A DNA stretch of 27,451 nt from an uncultured Candidatus Saccharibacteria bacterium (GCA_949063825.1 CARSRA010000009.1:1-27451); one strand, 5' to 3'. Positions 6,967 through 15,079 are shown, counted from the first letter of the stretch. Numbers and translations are program-made. The notes: generated by a model not told the origin, from the sequence alone.

Positions 6967-7875
6967 CTAAGCCCAAAAACCCTTTTTCTTGTTTTTGGGA
7001 TTCCGGAATTCTTCTAGCAATTCTTTTTGACGCTTAGAGAGGTTGTGTGGAGTTTCGACAATAATCGTCACGATATGTGGACCACGATGTCCATCACTAC
7101 GCATCAGCGGTACACCATGTCCCGACAACTTAAACGGTGTGCCAGATTGCGTGCCGGCTGGAACTTTCATTCTTACGTTACCATCTACCGTTTCAACATC
7201 AACTTCGGTACCAAGCGCGGCATCAACCATCGAAATAGTTTTTTCAGATAAGATAATACTGCCTTCGCGCGTCAGATGTTTGTGCGGCTTTACGCGGACT
7301 GTTACGTAGAGGTCACCTTTCTCGCCGCCTTTTGGTGCCGAGCCGCCTTTGCCAGTCAACCGAATCGACATCCCGTCATCAATCCCTTCGGGGATCTTGA
7401 CCTTGAGATCTTTACCGCCAGCCGAAATGACCTTGGTCGTACCAAACACAGCCTCTTCGAAAGTTAATACGATCGTAGTATGATGATCTTCGCCGCGCAT
7501 TGAGCGCCGACCGGCGCCGCCGAAACCAAAAATCGAACCCAAAATATCATCAAGTCCACCCGCACCACCAAAGTCGAAGTTGAAACTCTGCCCGGCGGCG
7601 CCAAAACCGCCTGCGAATGGATTGCCGCCTGCGCCACCTGCCGCACCACCACCAACACCAGCATGGCCAAACTGATCATAACGCGCACGCTTCTGCTTGT
7701 CAGATAATACATCATGGGCTTCAGACACTTCCTTGAATTTTTCTTCGGCTGCTTTATCACCAGGATTCTTGTCGGGATGATATTTTACCGCCAGCTTGCG
7801 ATAAGCTTTCTTAATTTCATCATCAGAAGCATTCTTAGAAACGCCTAGAACCTCGTAATAATCTTTTTTTGCCAT
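6967..7875 (-). CDS. dnaJ: DnaJ-type co-chaperone without zinc finger (class B)
   Basis: Hsp40 that stimulates DnaK ATPase activity and delivers unfolded clients. The J domain occupies residues 1-70 (DYYEVLGVSKNASDDEIKKAYRKL) with the HPD tripeptide at 33-35. A Gly/Phe-rich linker (about 74-122) follows, then two C-terminal beta-sandwich domains (GGKDLKVKIPEGIDDGMSIR, VDVETVDGNVRMKVPAGTQSG) and RGPHIVTIIVETP. The four CxxCxGxG repeats of classical DnaJ are absent, so at 302 residues this is a CbpA/DNAJB-type protein. It is separated from dnaK by about 3.7 kb. A TATAAT box (7886-7891) ends 10 bases before the ATG, with AGGGGAG between, so the leader may be very short. No CIRCE operator was seen here, unlike dnaK. 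Confidence 0.9.
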   Translation of the reverse strand: MAKKDYYEVLGVSKNASDDEIKKAYRKLAVKYHPDKNPGDKAAEEKFKEVSEAHDVLSDKQKRARYDQFGHAGVGGGAAGGAGGNPFAGGFGAAGQSFNFDFGGAGGLDDILGSIFGFGGAGRRSMRGEDHHTTIVLTFEEAVFGTTKVISAGGKDLKVKIPEGIDDGMSIRLTGKGGSAPKGGEKGDLYVTVRVKPHKHLTREGSIILSEKTISMVDAALGTEVDVETVDGNVRMKVPAGTQSGTPFKLSGHGVPLMRSDGHRGPHIVTIIVETPHNLSKRQKELLEEFRNPKNKKKGFWA

Positions 7876-7917
7876 AACTCCCCTTATTATATCACGCTTT
7901 AAGTGAAATTGGCACTT

Positions 7918-8532
7918 TTATTGCTTAAGTGCCAAAATTGCCAAAGTCTGACGCGCTGTCAGCGTATAATTATGATGTTCAGCTAAGAATTCGTCCACTG
8001 CTTGCGAAGCCCCAGGAAGATCTGGGTTATTATAATCATGACAAATCACCACTCCGCCTGACGCCAAGCGCGGTGCAACTAAACTAAGGGCAATCTTTTG
8101 CGAAGCATAAAAATCGCCATCAATAAACGCAAAAGCGATATGTTCTGGCAAATCTTGTGCAATCAGATCCGAAAACCAAGCCTTTTTCAGGACCACATTC
8201 TTTAATCCGGCACGACGAATCTTTTCGGCTACTTCACGCTTTGAGACTGCGAGTGCACCTTGTTTGAACTCCTGCCCAGCGCTAGAATTATCTTCATGTG
8301 ATTTCTCGGGTAAGCCCGCGAAAGAATCATAGGCAAACAAACGTTTCCCAGAAACAGATTTGGGTGAAGTTTTATCGACCGTAGGCTTCATAAGTAACTT
8401 GCCGAGAAGTAAAGTCGTATCGCCTTTGTAGCAACCAAATTCTACAAAATCACCCTCATTTTCCAAACACTGTTTGGCCTGACGCAGGATCTCAGCCGTC
8501 TCTAAATCTGTAACTTGGTCATTTTGTTGCAT
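7918..8532 (-). CDS. TylF/MycF-like SAM-dependent methyltransferase
   Basis: A 204-residue class I methyltransferase resembling the TylF/MycF family (macrocin O-methyltransferase, PF05711). The SAM motif DFVEFGCYKGDTTLLLG is at about residues 28-44. It is followed by FAYDSFAGLPEKSHEDN, the family's metal/substrate segment IAFAFIDGDFYAS and the CHDYNNPDLPGA loop. In this family such motifs act on sugar or small-molecule hydroxyls with a divalent metal; the substrate here is unknown. The start is ATG 8532, 3 bases after the ackA stop, with AGGGG overlapping the ackA end, so translation is probably coupled to ackA. TTG 8535 directly before it is a less likely start. Confidence 0.78.
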   Translation of the reverse strand: MQQNDQVTDLETAEILRQAKQCLENEGDFVEFGCYKGDTTLLLGKLLMKPTVDKTSPKSVSGKRLFAYDSFAGLPEKSHEDNSSAGQEFKQGALAVSKREVAEKIRRAGLKNVVLKKAWFSDLIAQDLPEHIAFAFIDGDFYASQKIALSLVAPRLASGGVVICHDYNNPDLPGASQAVDEFLAEHHNYTLTARQTLAILALKQ

Positions 8533-8535
8533 CAA

Positions 8536-9723
8536 TTAACCCCTACTGAGCAAAATCTGTGCCCGGCGAATCATAGCAGCGGTCTCATCCGTGGCGATCA
8601 CATAAATCGGCTTTGAAGATCCGGTCGAGATCACACAGTGCGTATGCTCACCTAGACCTTCAGCATTCTTGGTGTCATTAATATTAAAACCTAAATATCC
8701 AAGCCCCGCAATAATATCACGACGAATTTCAGCATTACGCTCACCGATCGTCGCCGTAAAAACCAAAGCATCGATACCATGGAGCGCCGCCGCCATCTGC
8801 GCAATCGCCTTTTGAATGCGGTAAATATACAAATTGTAAGCCAATTTCGCCCGTTCATCACCATCATCACGCAAGCTAATCACCTCGCGCATATCATCAG
8901 TCTCGCCGGTCACGCCAAGCAGACCACATTTTTTGTTTAGATATTCCTCTAGCTCATCGCTGCTGAGTTTCAGTTCACGACCAATTGCGATCGCCGCTGC
9001 CGCATCAATATCCCCGCAACGTGTCGCCATCATCAGACCTTCAAGCGGCGAATAGCCCATCGTCGTATCATATGATCTATTATCCAAGAGCGCAGTAACC
9101 GAACTACCAGAGCCTAAATGACAGACTACTACCTTTTCCGCCGCCAAATCATGCCTTTCTAAATAATTGGCAATCGAACCAATGCTTAATCCATGATAAC
9201 CATAGCGTTTAATCTCGGCTCTGTCCGCCAAATCTTTATCAATCGCGTAATATTTATGTACGCTATCGCGGGTATTGTGGAAACTCGAATCAGAAATTGT
9301 CAGTACCGGCGTATCCTTAAATTCCCTCACGCATTCCTCAATTTCGGCTGCCACTACTGGTACATGTAATGGTGCACGCTTTTTGGCAATCTTGAGACGC
9401 TCCAGGCAATCATGATCAACTTTGTGGTCGTGGGAGAAATAATCGCCCGTCGCTGCCACCCGGGCGATCACTGCAGCCAGCTGCATTTTTTCGCTTAAAT
9501 ATCCTTCATCTTTCAGAATTTGTTTGACATATTTTACCGTATCAGTCAATTTCTTAAACTCTTTCGCGATTTTCTTCTTACTACCATCGGGTAATTTTCG
9601 CGTACAGATGACATCCTTGCCCTCCATCTCGAAATGCAACTTACAGATCAGCTCATCATCCCGGTAAAGCGCATATTTGCGAGAAGATGAACCCGGGTTA
9701 GTCACTAGATATAGTTTTTCCAT
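8536..9723 (-). CDS. ackA: Acetate kinase
   Basis: ASKHA kinase interconverting acetyl phosphate plus ADP and acetate plus ATP, the usual substrate-level ATP step of fermenters. The 395-residue length is normal. Catalytic signatures are present but diverged: VTNPGSSSRKYALY (residues 7-20; usually NSGSSSLKF), ARVAATGDYF (usually HRVVHGGE, with the Arg kept), SDSSFHNT (usually FDTAFH), KRYGYHG, HLGSGSSVTA, TTMGYSPLEGLMMATRCGDID, VFTATIGERN (usually FTGGIGEN) and the terminal TDE. Residues matching E. coli Asn7, Arg91, His180, Arg241 and Glu384 appear retained, so activity is likely. AAGGAG 8 bases before the ATG and a TG-TATAAT box at 9742-9747 mark its start. The methyltransferase gene follows in the same operon. 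Confidence 0.92.
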   Translation of the reverse strand: MEKLYLVTNPGSSSRKYALYRDDELICKLHFEMEGKDVICTRKLPDGSKKKIAKEFKKLTDTVKYVKQILKDEGYLSEKMQLAAVIARVAATGDYFSHDHKVDHDCLERLKIAKKRAPLHVPVVAAEIEECVREFKDTPVLTISDSSFHNTRDSVHKYYAIDKDLADRAEIKRYGYHGLSIGSIANYLERHDLAAEKVVVCHLGSGSSVTALLDNRSYDTTMGYSPLEGLMMATRCGDIDAAAAIAIGRELKLSSDELEEYLNKKCGLLGVTGETDDMREVISLRDDGDERAKLAYNLYIYRIQKAIAQMAAALHGIDALVFTATIGERNAEIRRDIIAGLGYLGFNINDTKNAEGLGEHTHCVISTGSSKPIYVIATDETAAMIRRAQILLSRG

Positions 9724-9779
9724 GATAAGCTCCTTTTGGCAATTATAACATGAGATCGAAGCTATTGATGGATCAAAAC

Positions 9780-10793
9780 TTAGTCACCAAACCCGAATTT
9801 TTGTTGCTTTTGCCCCATTGCGGTATCGTGATAAATATTAAACCGCTTAGAACCAAGCTCGAGAGCTAGCGACCATATTGTCGTATCATTATAGACATAA
9901 TGTGAGCGTCGGAGAATCCGCCAAAGATCTGTAAATTGGAAACCTGGCAGCTGTTGATTGACTAAAAACTCTGCCTCAGCGTAGCGCAAGAAAGTATCTG
10001 TCCCAGGATGGCGTTCGCGCACACAATCGTACTTCAGTAACTCTGGCGCTAGACAGTGATTCGTATGCAACAAAACCCCACGTTCATTGGGTCGTAAGAC
10101 CGAATAGCGCTTTGCTGCATGCTCTACCACCGCGATATCGCCTTTTGCATCAGCGATCAAAAAGTTTTTTGGTATAGCGCCCGGAATTTTTGCAAAGACA
10201 TTTAGGGCTTGGCGTGTTGTTGCACACTTTTCAGCTATATAACGGATAAAATGTGGCGGCAAAAGACCATAACCCCAGGCGTCGATATTAGAAAAAGTCA
10301 GACCAATATAAAGCCCGTCCTCATTCACGGCATCGACAAAGTACGGCTTCCTTAGATGTTTTCCAGTATGACGATACCAAACCGACTCATCCGAAAACCC
10401 AAAATAATTATGCGCACCACCAATTGACATCCGATAAACGCCATAAAATTCGCGCGCTGCTGGAATCCAATCGTAATTTCGCCCCACAAAAGTATTCTTC
10501 CCCTCGTGGATTGCAAAAATCGTACAACCATGATTGCGCGGTCGCAAACGATTCTGCCAATGATCAACCGCGGCAGCAATACCTTCGTAGAGCATAAACT
10601 CTGATGGTATACCAACGGTTTTAGCAACATTCTCCAACTCAATAATAATCTCAGGGTAAAACTTCTGGTATATCTTCAACTGATGTCGCAGAGTCTCATC
10701 GTTAATCTGACGATAAAATTCGTGACCATTTTTCTGCATAATTTCGGCGTAAAACTTACCATATTCAGCACGCGTACCAGTGAATTTAATCAT
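9780..10793 (-). CDS. C45-type Ntn hydrolase (acyl-CoA:6-APA acyltransferase-like)
   Basis: A 337-residue protein of the peptidase C45 / isopenicillin N acyltransferase-like family, N-terminal-nucleophile hydrolases that cleave linear amides. The expected self-processing site is Gly-Cys at NHGCTIFAIHEG (Cys90), followed by the highly conserved GRNYDW at 104-109. Later come VDAVNEDGLYIGLTFSN, the AKGDIAVVEHAA segment and HTNHCLAPEL. The N-terminal part (1-89) would be the pro-segment released by autocleavage. No signal peptide is visible, so it is probably cytoplasmic. The substrate is unknown. ATG 10793 lies 6 bases after a TG-extended TATAAT (10800-10805), so the mRNA is predicted leaderless. 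It diverges from a broken TrmB-type regulator that may once have controlled it. Confidence 0.82.
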   Translation of the reverse strand: MIKFTGTRAEYGKFYAEIMQKNGHEFYRQINDETLRHQLKIYQKFYPEIIIELENVAKTVGIPSEFMLYEGIAAAVDHWQNRLRPRNHGCTIFAIHEGKNTFVGRNYDWIPAAREFYGVYRMSIGGAHNYFGFSDESVWYRHTGKHLRKPYFVDAVNEDGLYIGLTFSNIDAWGYGLLPPHFIRYIAEKCATTRQALNVFAKIPGAIPKNFLIADAKGDIAVVEHAAKRYSVLRPNERGVLLHTNHCLAPELLKYDCVRERHPGTDTFLRYAEAEFLVNQQLPGFQFTDLWRILRRSHYVYNDTTIWSLALELGSKRFNIYHDTAMGQKQQKFGFGD

Positions 10794-10795
10794 AA

Positions 10796-11459
10796 GAATA
10801 TTATACCATAAGAATACTCCAAAAATCCGGACTAACGAAGCCTCAGGCGCTCGTGTATTCGACCCTAATCCAAAAAGGCGTACTGACCCCGGCCAAGATT
10901 GCCGCGCTCACTGGTGAAACACGTACAAATACCTATGCCCTGCTCAATAAATTAGAGAAATTACGCTTAGTACGTAACGTTGGTCAAAAAACCGCCAAAT
11001 ACCAAGCCGAAAACCCATCGAGCCTAGAAATTCTCGCCGAAAAACGACGTAAAATTGTCAGTAAGCGCGAACAAGAGCTCAAAAATAGCATACCCGCTTT
11101 ATTGGATATTTTTTACGCACATAACGAAGCTCCCGGTAGTCGGACTTTGACTGGTAGGGACGGAGTGAAAGAAGTGCATCGCGACGTGATCAGCTCTTAC
11201 GCCTGCCACGCCTCACGCGCGTCAGTATTCTCAAGATGGGACTGATACGAAGTTTCTCTTCGAACGAACCATGATGCCGGAGGATGCCTACAAAAGCCCT
11301 GTGGAAATTATGATTTATGGTAAAAAGGTAGCGTTAATTTCTTATGGTGAAGCCGAAATTATCACAATTATTACTTCGCCATTGATTGCTGCGGCATTCA
11401 AAGAAATTTTTATGATGCTACAGGATTACTGGCGGCGATATTGGCAAACACAAAAATAA
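10796..11459 (+). pseudogene. Broken TrmB-family transcriptional regulator
   Basis: The first frame (10796-11245) encodes a TrmB-type winged helix: LQKSGLTKPQALVYSTLIQKG, then PAKIAALTGETRTNTYALLN and KLEKLRLVRNVG, followed by a basic helix and GRDGVKEVHRDVISS. It then loses frame and stops at 11245. A second frame, open from 11190, continues with the family's C-terminal part: LTPATPHARQYSQDGTDTKF, LFERTMMPEDAYKSPVEIMI and ALISYGEAEIITIITSPLIA, to a stop at 11457-11459. Compared with intact relatives, I estimate about 50 or more codons of the effector domain are missing at the junction near 11190, with a frameshift. There is also no ATG in the N-terminal frame; ATA stands at 10808 and the first near-cognate start is GTG 10853. 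It is divergent from the C45 hydrolase gene. Confidence 0.75.
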
Positions 11460-11480
11460 CCCCGCAGGATCGCCTGGGGG
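11460..11480. terminator. Bidirectional intrinsic terminator between trmB remnant and dnaK
   Basis: An 8-bp GC-rich stem with one bulged G (CCCCGCAGG / CCTGGGGG, loop ATCG) starts directly at the end of the trmB remnant. It is followed by CTATTTTGTT on the plus strand and by TTATTTTTG on the minus strand, so it can also end dnaK transcripts 54 bases after the dnaK stop. A closely similar hairpin occurs at 18231-18257. Confidence 0.7.
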
Positions 11481-11533
11481 CTATTTTGTTCTGTTAGGGG
11501 GTCTTGTTCAATACACCCTAGTGACGGAGTAGA

Positions 11534-13426
11534 CTATTTATCTACTACTTCACCTTCGACTGCTTCGCCGTCATTGGCTTCATCGGTCTTTTCGCTATTA
11601 CCAGCATTAGCGTCTGCCGTAGTATTCTGGTAAAGTTTCGCACCGATCGGCATAAGGACGTCGCCTAGGGTCTTGTTAGCCGCCTCATAAGCAGCCTTGT
11701 CGGACTCTTTGTCTTCGAGGACTTTGCGAGCTTCGGCCGCAGCTTCTTTCACAACTTTCGCGTCTTCCTCAGACATGCGATCTTTGTATTCATCTGGCAT
11801 TTTTTCAGCCTGATAAACACTATTCTCGAGCTGATTTTTAGCGTCGATTGCTTCACGTTTCTTTTTGTCTTCGTCAGCATGCGCTTCGGCTTCTTTCTGA
11901 GCTTTTTCAATATCTTCTTTGCTCATATTACCGGAGTTCTGGATCGTAATGCTCTGCTCTTTACCTGTACCTTTATCTTTGGCAGTGACGTTCAGGATAC
12001 CGTTCGCGTCAATATTAAACGTAACTTCGATCTGTGGCACACCGCGTGGTGCCGGCGCAATACCATCGAGCACGAATCGACCAAGTGATTTGTTGTCTTT
12101 CGCAAGCTCACGCTCACCCTGGAGAACATGGATTTCGACTTGTGGCTGATTGTCGGCTGCTGTCGAGAAAGTTTCTGATTTTGAAGTCGGGATTGTAGTA
12201 TTCCGTTCAATTAATTTGGTTGAAACACCGCCCATCGTCTCAATACCGAGCGAAAGTGGAGTAACATCAAGTAATAATACATCTTTCACGTCACCTTGAA
12301 GCACTCCGCCCTGAATCGCCGCACCGACAGCTACGACTTCGTCCGGGTTCACCCCTTGCATCGGATCTTTGCCGAAAATCTTTTTCACTTCTTCGACTAC
12401 TGCTGGCATACGAGTCATACCACCAACCATCACCACCTCGTCAATGTCTTTTGCGCTCAACTTAGCGTCTTTTAGAGCCTTTTCGACTGGCTCAGCAAGA
12501 CGGGCGAGAAGCGGTTTTACTAACTCTTCTAGCTTCGCACGAGTCAAAGTATATTCAAAATGTTTTGGACCATCAGCATCTGCCGTTAAGAACGGTAAGT
12601 TGATCTCAACCTCCTTAGCAACCGAAAGCTCTTTCTTGGCTTTCTCAGCTTCATCCTTGATACGCTGCATTGCGGCAGCATCATTACGAATATCAACACC
12701 CGAGTCCTTCTTGAATTCGTCGCAAAGGAAGTTTACGATAATATTATCAAAATCTTCACCACCAAGATGCGTATCACCATTGGTCGATTTTACCTCGAAC
12801 ACGCCGTCGCCAAGCTCTAGGATCGAAACATCAAAAGTACCACCACCAAGGTCAAAAACGGCAATTTGCTCATCTTTCTTACTCTCGAGGCCATAAGCAA
12901 GCGCAGCCGCAGTCGGCTCATTAATAATACGCTTGACTTCGAGACCAGCAATTTTGCCAGCGTCTTTAGTAGCTTGGCGCTGGGAATCGTCAAAGTAAGC
13001 CGGAACCGTGATAATCGCTTCCGTAACTGGCTCACCCAAGAAAGCCTCTGCATCAGCCTTGATCTTGGATAATACCATTGCAGAAATCTCTTCTGGGGTA
13101 TATTCCTTGCCGTCCATTTCCACCGCTACGCCAGCGCCCTTTTTGACGATCTTGTACGGCATAATATCGAGATCATGCTTGACTTCATCGTCTTCATATT
13201 TACGGCCAATTAGACGTTTGATGCCATAAATCGTGTTTTTAGGATTAGTCACACGCTGTCGCTGGGCGACTTTACCGACCAGGCGATCACCTTTCTTCGT
13301 CATAGCGACAACCGACGGGGTCGTACGATCGCCCTCACTGTTTGTAATTACTTCCGGTTTCCCCGCTACCATATACGCAAAAGCGCTATTGGTTGTACCG
13401 AGGTCAATACCGATAATTTTTCCCAT
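11534..13426 (-). CDS. dnaK: Chaperone DnaK (Hsp70)
   Basis: ATP-driven Hsp70 chaperone of the cytoplasm. The 630-residue product carries every hallmark: GIDLGTTNSAFAYM at the N-terminus, TVPAYFDDSQRQATKDAG, NEPTAAALAYGLE, AVFDLGGGTFDVSILE, VVMVGGMTRMPAV and GVNPDEVVAVGAAIQGG. The linker DVLLLDVTPLSLGIETMGGV and the beta-sandwich peptide-binding domain follow. The helical lid and an acidic Gly/Asn/Glu-rich tail (about 595-630) end the protein. GGAGG lies 5 bases before the ATG. It is transcribed alone from two tandem promoters carrying CIRCE operators (13455-13539). grpE and hrcA are not in this window, and dnaJ is elsewhere in it. Confidence 0.98.
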   Translation of the reverse strand: MGKIIGIDLGTTNSAFAYMVAGKPEVITNSEGDRTTPSVVAMTKKGDRLVGKVAQRQRVTNPKNTIYGIKRLIGRKYEDDEVKHDLDIMPYKIVKKGAGVAVEMDGKEYTPEEISAMVLSKIKADAEAFLGEPVTEAIITVPAYFDDSQRQATKDAGKIAGLEVKRIINEPTAAALAYGLESKKDEQIAVFDLGGGTFDVSILELGDGVFEVKSTNGDTHLGGEDFDNIIVNFLCDEFKKDSGVDIRNDAAAMQRIKDEAEKAKKELSVAKEVEINLPFLTADADGPKHFEYTLTRAKLEELVKPLLARLAEPVEKALKDAKLSAKDIDEVVMVGGMTRMPAVVEEVKKIFGKDPMQGVNPDEVVAVGAAIQGGVLQGDVKDVLLLDVTPLSLGIETMGGVSTKLIERNTTIPTSKSETFSTAADNQPQVEIHVLQGERELAKDNKSLGRFVLDGIAPAPRGVPQIEVTFNIDANGILNVTAKDKGTGKEQSITIQNSGNMSKEDIEKAQKEAEAHADEDKKKREAIDAKNQLENSVYQAEKMPDEYKDRMSEEDAKVVKEAAAEARKVLEDKESDKAAYEAANKTLGDVLMPIGAKLYQNTTADANAGNSEKTDEANDGEAVEGEVVDK

Positions 13427-13454
13427 ATTTCCTCCGTTTTCTATAACTTATTCT

Positions 13455-13483
13455 ATTCTAACAAACTAGCAATCAATCGTCAA
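13455..13483 (-). promoter_or_regulatory. dnaK: dnaK promoter P2 (proximal)
   Basis: TTGACG (13478-13483), 17-base spacer, TAGAAT (13455-13460) on the minus strand. It has the same geometry relative to CIRCE 2 as P1 has to CIRCE 1, and would give a leader of about 20 nt ending in the GGAGG ribosome-binding site. Confidence 0.65.
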
Positions 13484-13492
13484 GAGTGCTAA
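13466..13492 (-). promoter_or_regulatory. CIRCE-like operator 2, proximal, overlapping dnaK promoter P2
   Basis: Read on the minus strand: TTAGCACTC, nine bases (TTGACGATT), then GATTGCTAG, matching 7 of 9 positions of the CIRCE right arm GAGTGCTAA. The left arm is perfect. The spacer contains the P2 -35 hexamer, so HrcA bound here would block RNA polymerase. HrcA is known from other bacteria to bind CIRCE; its gene is not in view. Confidence 0.6.
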
Positions 13493-13501
13493 TCTACCCC
13501 T

Positions 13502-13530
13502 ATCTTAGCAAATTAGCACTCGTATGTCAA
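13502..13530 (-). promoter_or_regulatory. dnaK: dnaK promoter P1 (distal)
   Basis: TTGACA (13525-13530), 17-base spacer, TAAGAT (13502-13507) on the minus strand. The -35 box lies in the spacer of CIRCE 1, and the right CIRCE arm fills most of the region between -35 and -10. Confidence 0.65.
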
Positions 13531-13539
13531 CAGTGCTAA
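13513..13539 (-). promoter_or_regulatory. CIRCE operator 1, distal, overlapping dnaK promoter P1
   Basis: On the minus strand: TTAGCACTG, nine bases (TTGACATAC), then GAGTGCTAA. This is one mismatch from the CIRCE consensus TTAGCACTC-N9-GAGTGCTAA. Its nine-base spacer contains a perfect TTGACA, the -35 box of promoter P1. Confidence 0.85.
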
Positions 13540-13571
13540 TTTACTTTAAAATCCGCATAGTGACATAGCTT

Positions 13572-14189
13572 CTACTTTTTGTCAATGGTTTTATCACCTT
13601 GCGCCCAGATTACGCAAGCTATACCGATACCACCACCAATGAGCGAAACTATCATATCCCACATCGTGTCGGAAACACCGGATTTGACTAATTCTTGCAT
13701 ATTTCCGTCGAAAAATAGATCATACAAAAATTCATAACATTCCCAACCAACTGCGACCAGTGCCAACGCTCCCATCAAAAACAGCACTTGGAACCAGCGA
13801 ATATTTTGCCGACTTTTACTTTGACGCTGATAAAGATCAAAAAACTCCTGCCCCGCCATTACTACCAAGATCCCGGAAAGAAAATGTACGATTTTATCAT
13901 AATAGGAGTCATTTTCCGCCGTGACTAAGATGAATTTGTACCAATCGAGATCAATACCCAGCACCATTGCAGCGACCAAAAACACCTCATAAGCTAAGAC
14001 TAGCAGCGTGCTAGCCCTGAACCCTAGATATTTGAAAAAATCCGGGACAAACGGCAAGATAATCGTGACTATATAGCTGAGCGGTTTCGCCCAAACCGTA
14101 GGCGCAATCACCCATCCGATCAGTAGCAATATACCGCTGGCAGCGATCACCGCTTTTAGAATCCGCGCCATTATCTCTAATTTATTCAT
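13572..14189 (-). CDS. YjdF/DUF2238-like integral membrane protein
   Basis: A 205-residue protein with about five or six membrane helices (roughly residues 11-30, 38-56, 62-80, 103-121, 133-152 and 180-197). Conserved acidic and polar positions sit at the membrane surface: SYYDKIVHFLSGILV, GWECYEFLYD, FFDGNMQ and VSDTMWDMIVSLIGGGIG. The YDKxxHF, E-x-x-E and DTxxDM set is what I associate with the YjdF/DUF2238 family of inner-membrane proteins, whose function is not established. A TATAAT box (14198-14203) ends 8 bases before the ATG with no Shine-Dalgarno, so a nearly leaderless mRNA is likely. It lies downstream of the pyrE terminator and is probably its own transcription unit. Confidence 0.72.
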   Translation of the reverse strand: MNKLEIMARILKAVIAASGILLLIGWVIAPTVWAKPLSYIVTIILPFVPDFFKYLGFRASTLLVLAYEVFLVAAMVLGIDLDWYKFILVTAENDSYYDKIVHFLSGILVVMAGQEFFDLYQRQSKSRQNIRWFQVLFLMGALALVAVGWECYEFLYDLFFDGNMQELVKSGVSDTMWDMIVSLIGGGIGIACVIWAQGDKTIDKK

Positions 14190-14221
14190 GATAATTAATT
14201 ATACTATATATTGACCAACGA

Positions 14222-14245
14222 GAAAAGGACCGGCAAAGCCGGCCC
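14222..14245 (-). terminator. Intrinsic terminator of pyrE
   Basis: On the minus strand GGGCCGGC-TTT-GCCGGTCC forms an 8-bp stem (one G-T pair) followed by TTTTCT, 36 bases after the pyrE stop. It separates pyrE from the YjdF-like gene. Confidence 0.8.
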
Positions 14246-14281
14246 TAAACTACTGCAAATCCACGAAAAGGTGACACCTTC

Positions 14282-15013
14282 TTAGATGATCCGACCTCCA
14301 TACTGTTCATAATATTCCAAAAGCTTCTGATAGAGATCATTATTGATTATTCCGTGCCGAGCGCCCCGGCCATGATAAAGATATTCGATTACCTTATCCA
14401 TGGATAAGAATGCCCGCACCGGAAAACCGTATTTCTTCGCCGTTGTTTCTAAGGCAAATTCCGGAGTACCTTCCGCCCGTTCGCGCCGATCAAGGAGAAT
14501 AATCTCCCCAACTGCCTGAGCTTTTTGCTTCTCCAGAAACGGTACAGCGTCGTCAATAGTCCTGCCGGACGTTGTAACGTCTCCGATAATCAAGACTCGA
14601 TCGCCCTCATTAAGGGGGCCGCCGAGCAGCACCTCGCTGTCATCGCGCTTTTTAATTTCGCGACAGTCCGCACAGTAGCGGACGTTGCGACTGAAGCGCT
14701 CTAATAGGCGCATAGCAATCGCCGCCACGAGCGGGATGCTTTTGTATGTCGGGCCGTATAAAACATCGAAGTGAAGCTCTCCTGTCTCACTGGCAAACTC
14801 ACGGCGAATCAACGTCGTGTACGCGTCTGCGATCATTGCCAGCTCTCTACCTGCACCGAGATCTCCGACATTTAGGAAAAACGGGGCCAATCGTCCGCTC
14901 TTAAGCCTGAACTCGCCGAATTTTAATGCTTCAGTTTCAATAAGCCTATCGACAATCTTTTGCTCCTGCGAGTTCAACTGTGGATTTGACTTTAAATTTA
15001 ATGTACCTGCCAT
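14282..15013 (-). CDS. pyrE: Orotate phosphoribosyltransferase
   Basis: Transfers ribose 5-phosphate from PRPP to orotate, making OMP in pyrimidine synthesis. The 243-residue product has the orotate-binding start (LKFGEFRLKSGRLAPFFLN), VLYGPTYKSIPLVAA at about 84-98, the basic loop CREIKKRDD, and the PRPP motif VLIIGDVTTSGRTIDDAV at about 140-157. It is slightly longer than the usual 205-230 residues because of short extensions at both ends. A strong AGGAGGTG lies 9 bases before ATG 15013. It has its own promoter (15080-15107) back to back with that of nusA and a terminator after it, so it is monocistronic. No other pyrimidine gene is present here, so orotate may come from elsewhere in the genome or from salvage. 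Confidence 0.93.
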   Translation of the reverse strand: MAGTLNLKSNPQLNSQEQKIVDRLIETEALKFGEFRLKSGRLAPFFLNVGDLGAGRELAMIADAYTTLIRREFASETGELHFDVLYGPTYKSIPLVAAIAMRLLERFSRNVRYCADCREIKKRDDSEVLLGGPLNEGDRVLIIGDVTTSGRTIDDAVPFLEKQKAQAVGEIILLDRRERAEGTPEFALETTAKKYGFPVRAFLSMDKVIEYLYHGRGARHGIINNDLYQKLLEYYEQYGGRII

Positions 15014-15036
15014 AATTAGGCACCTCCTTTACTTTT

Positions 15037-15052
15037 CATCCCTAACGGGATG
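15037..15052 (-). promoter_or_regulatory. Small hairpin in the pyrE leader
   Basis: CATCCC-GTTA-GGGATG forms a perfect 6-bp stem with a tetraloop, about 8 bases upstream of the AGGAGG ribosome-binding site of pyrE. It could tune translation or mRNA stability. No known riboswitch was recognised. Confidence 0.4.
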
Positions 15053-15079
15053 TGTGAGTGCATAAAACACTCTATTATC

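Noticed and set aside
12369..12896. 175-residue plus-strand frame inside dnaK
   Set aside because: Antisense shadow of highly conserved dnaK sequence, Ser-rich composition, no ribosome-binding site.
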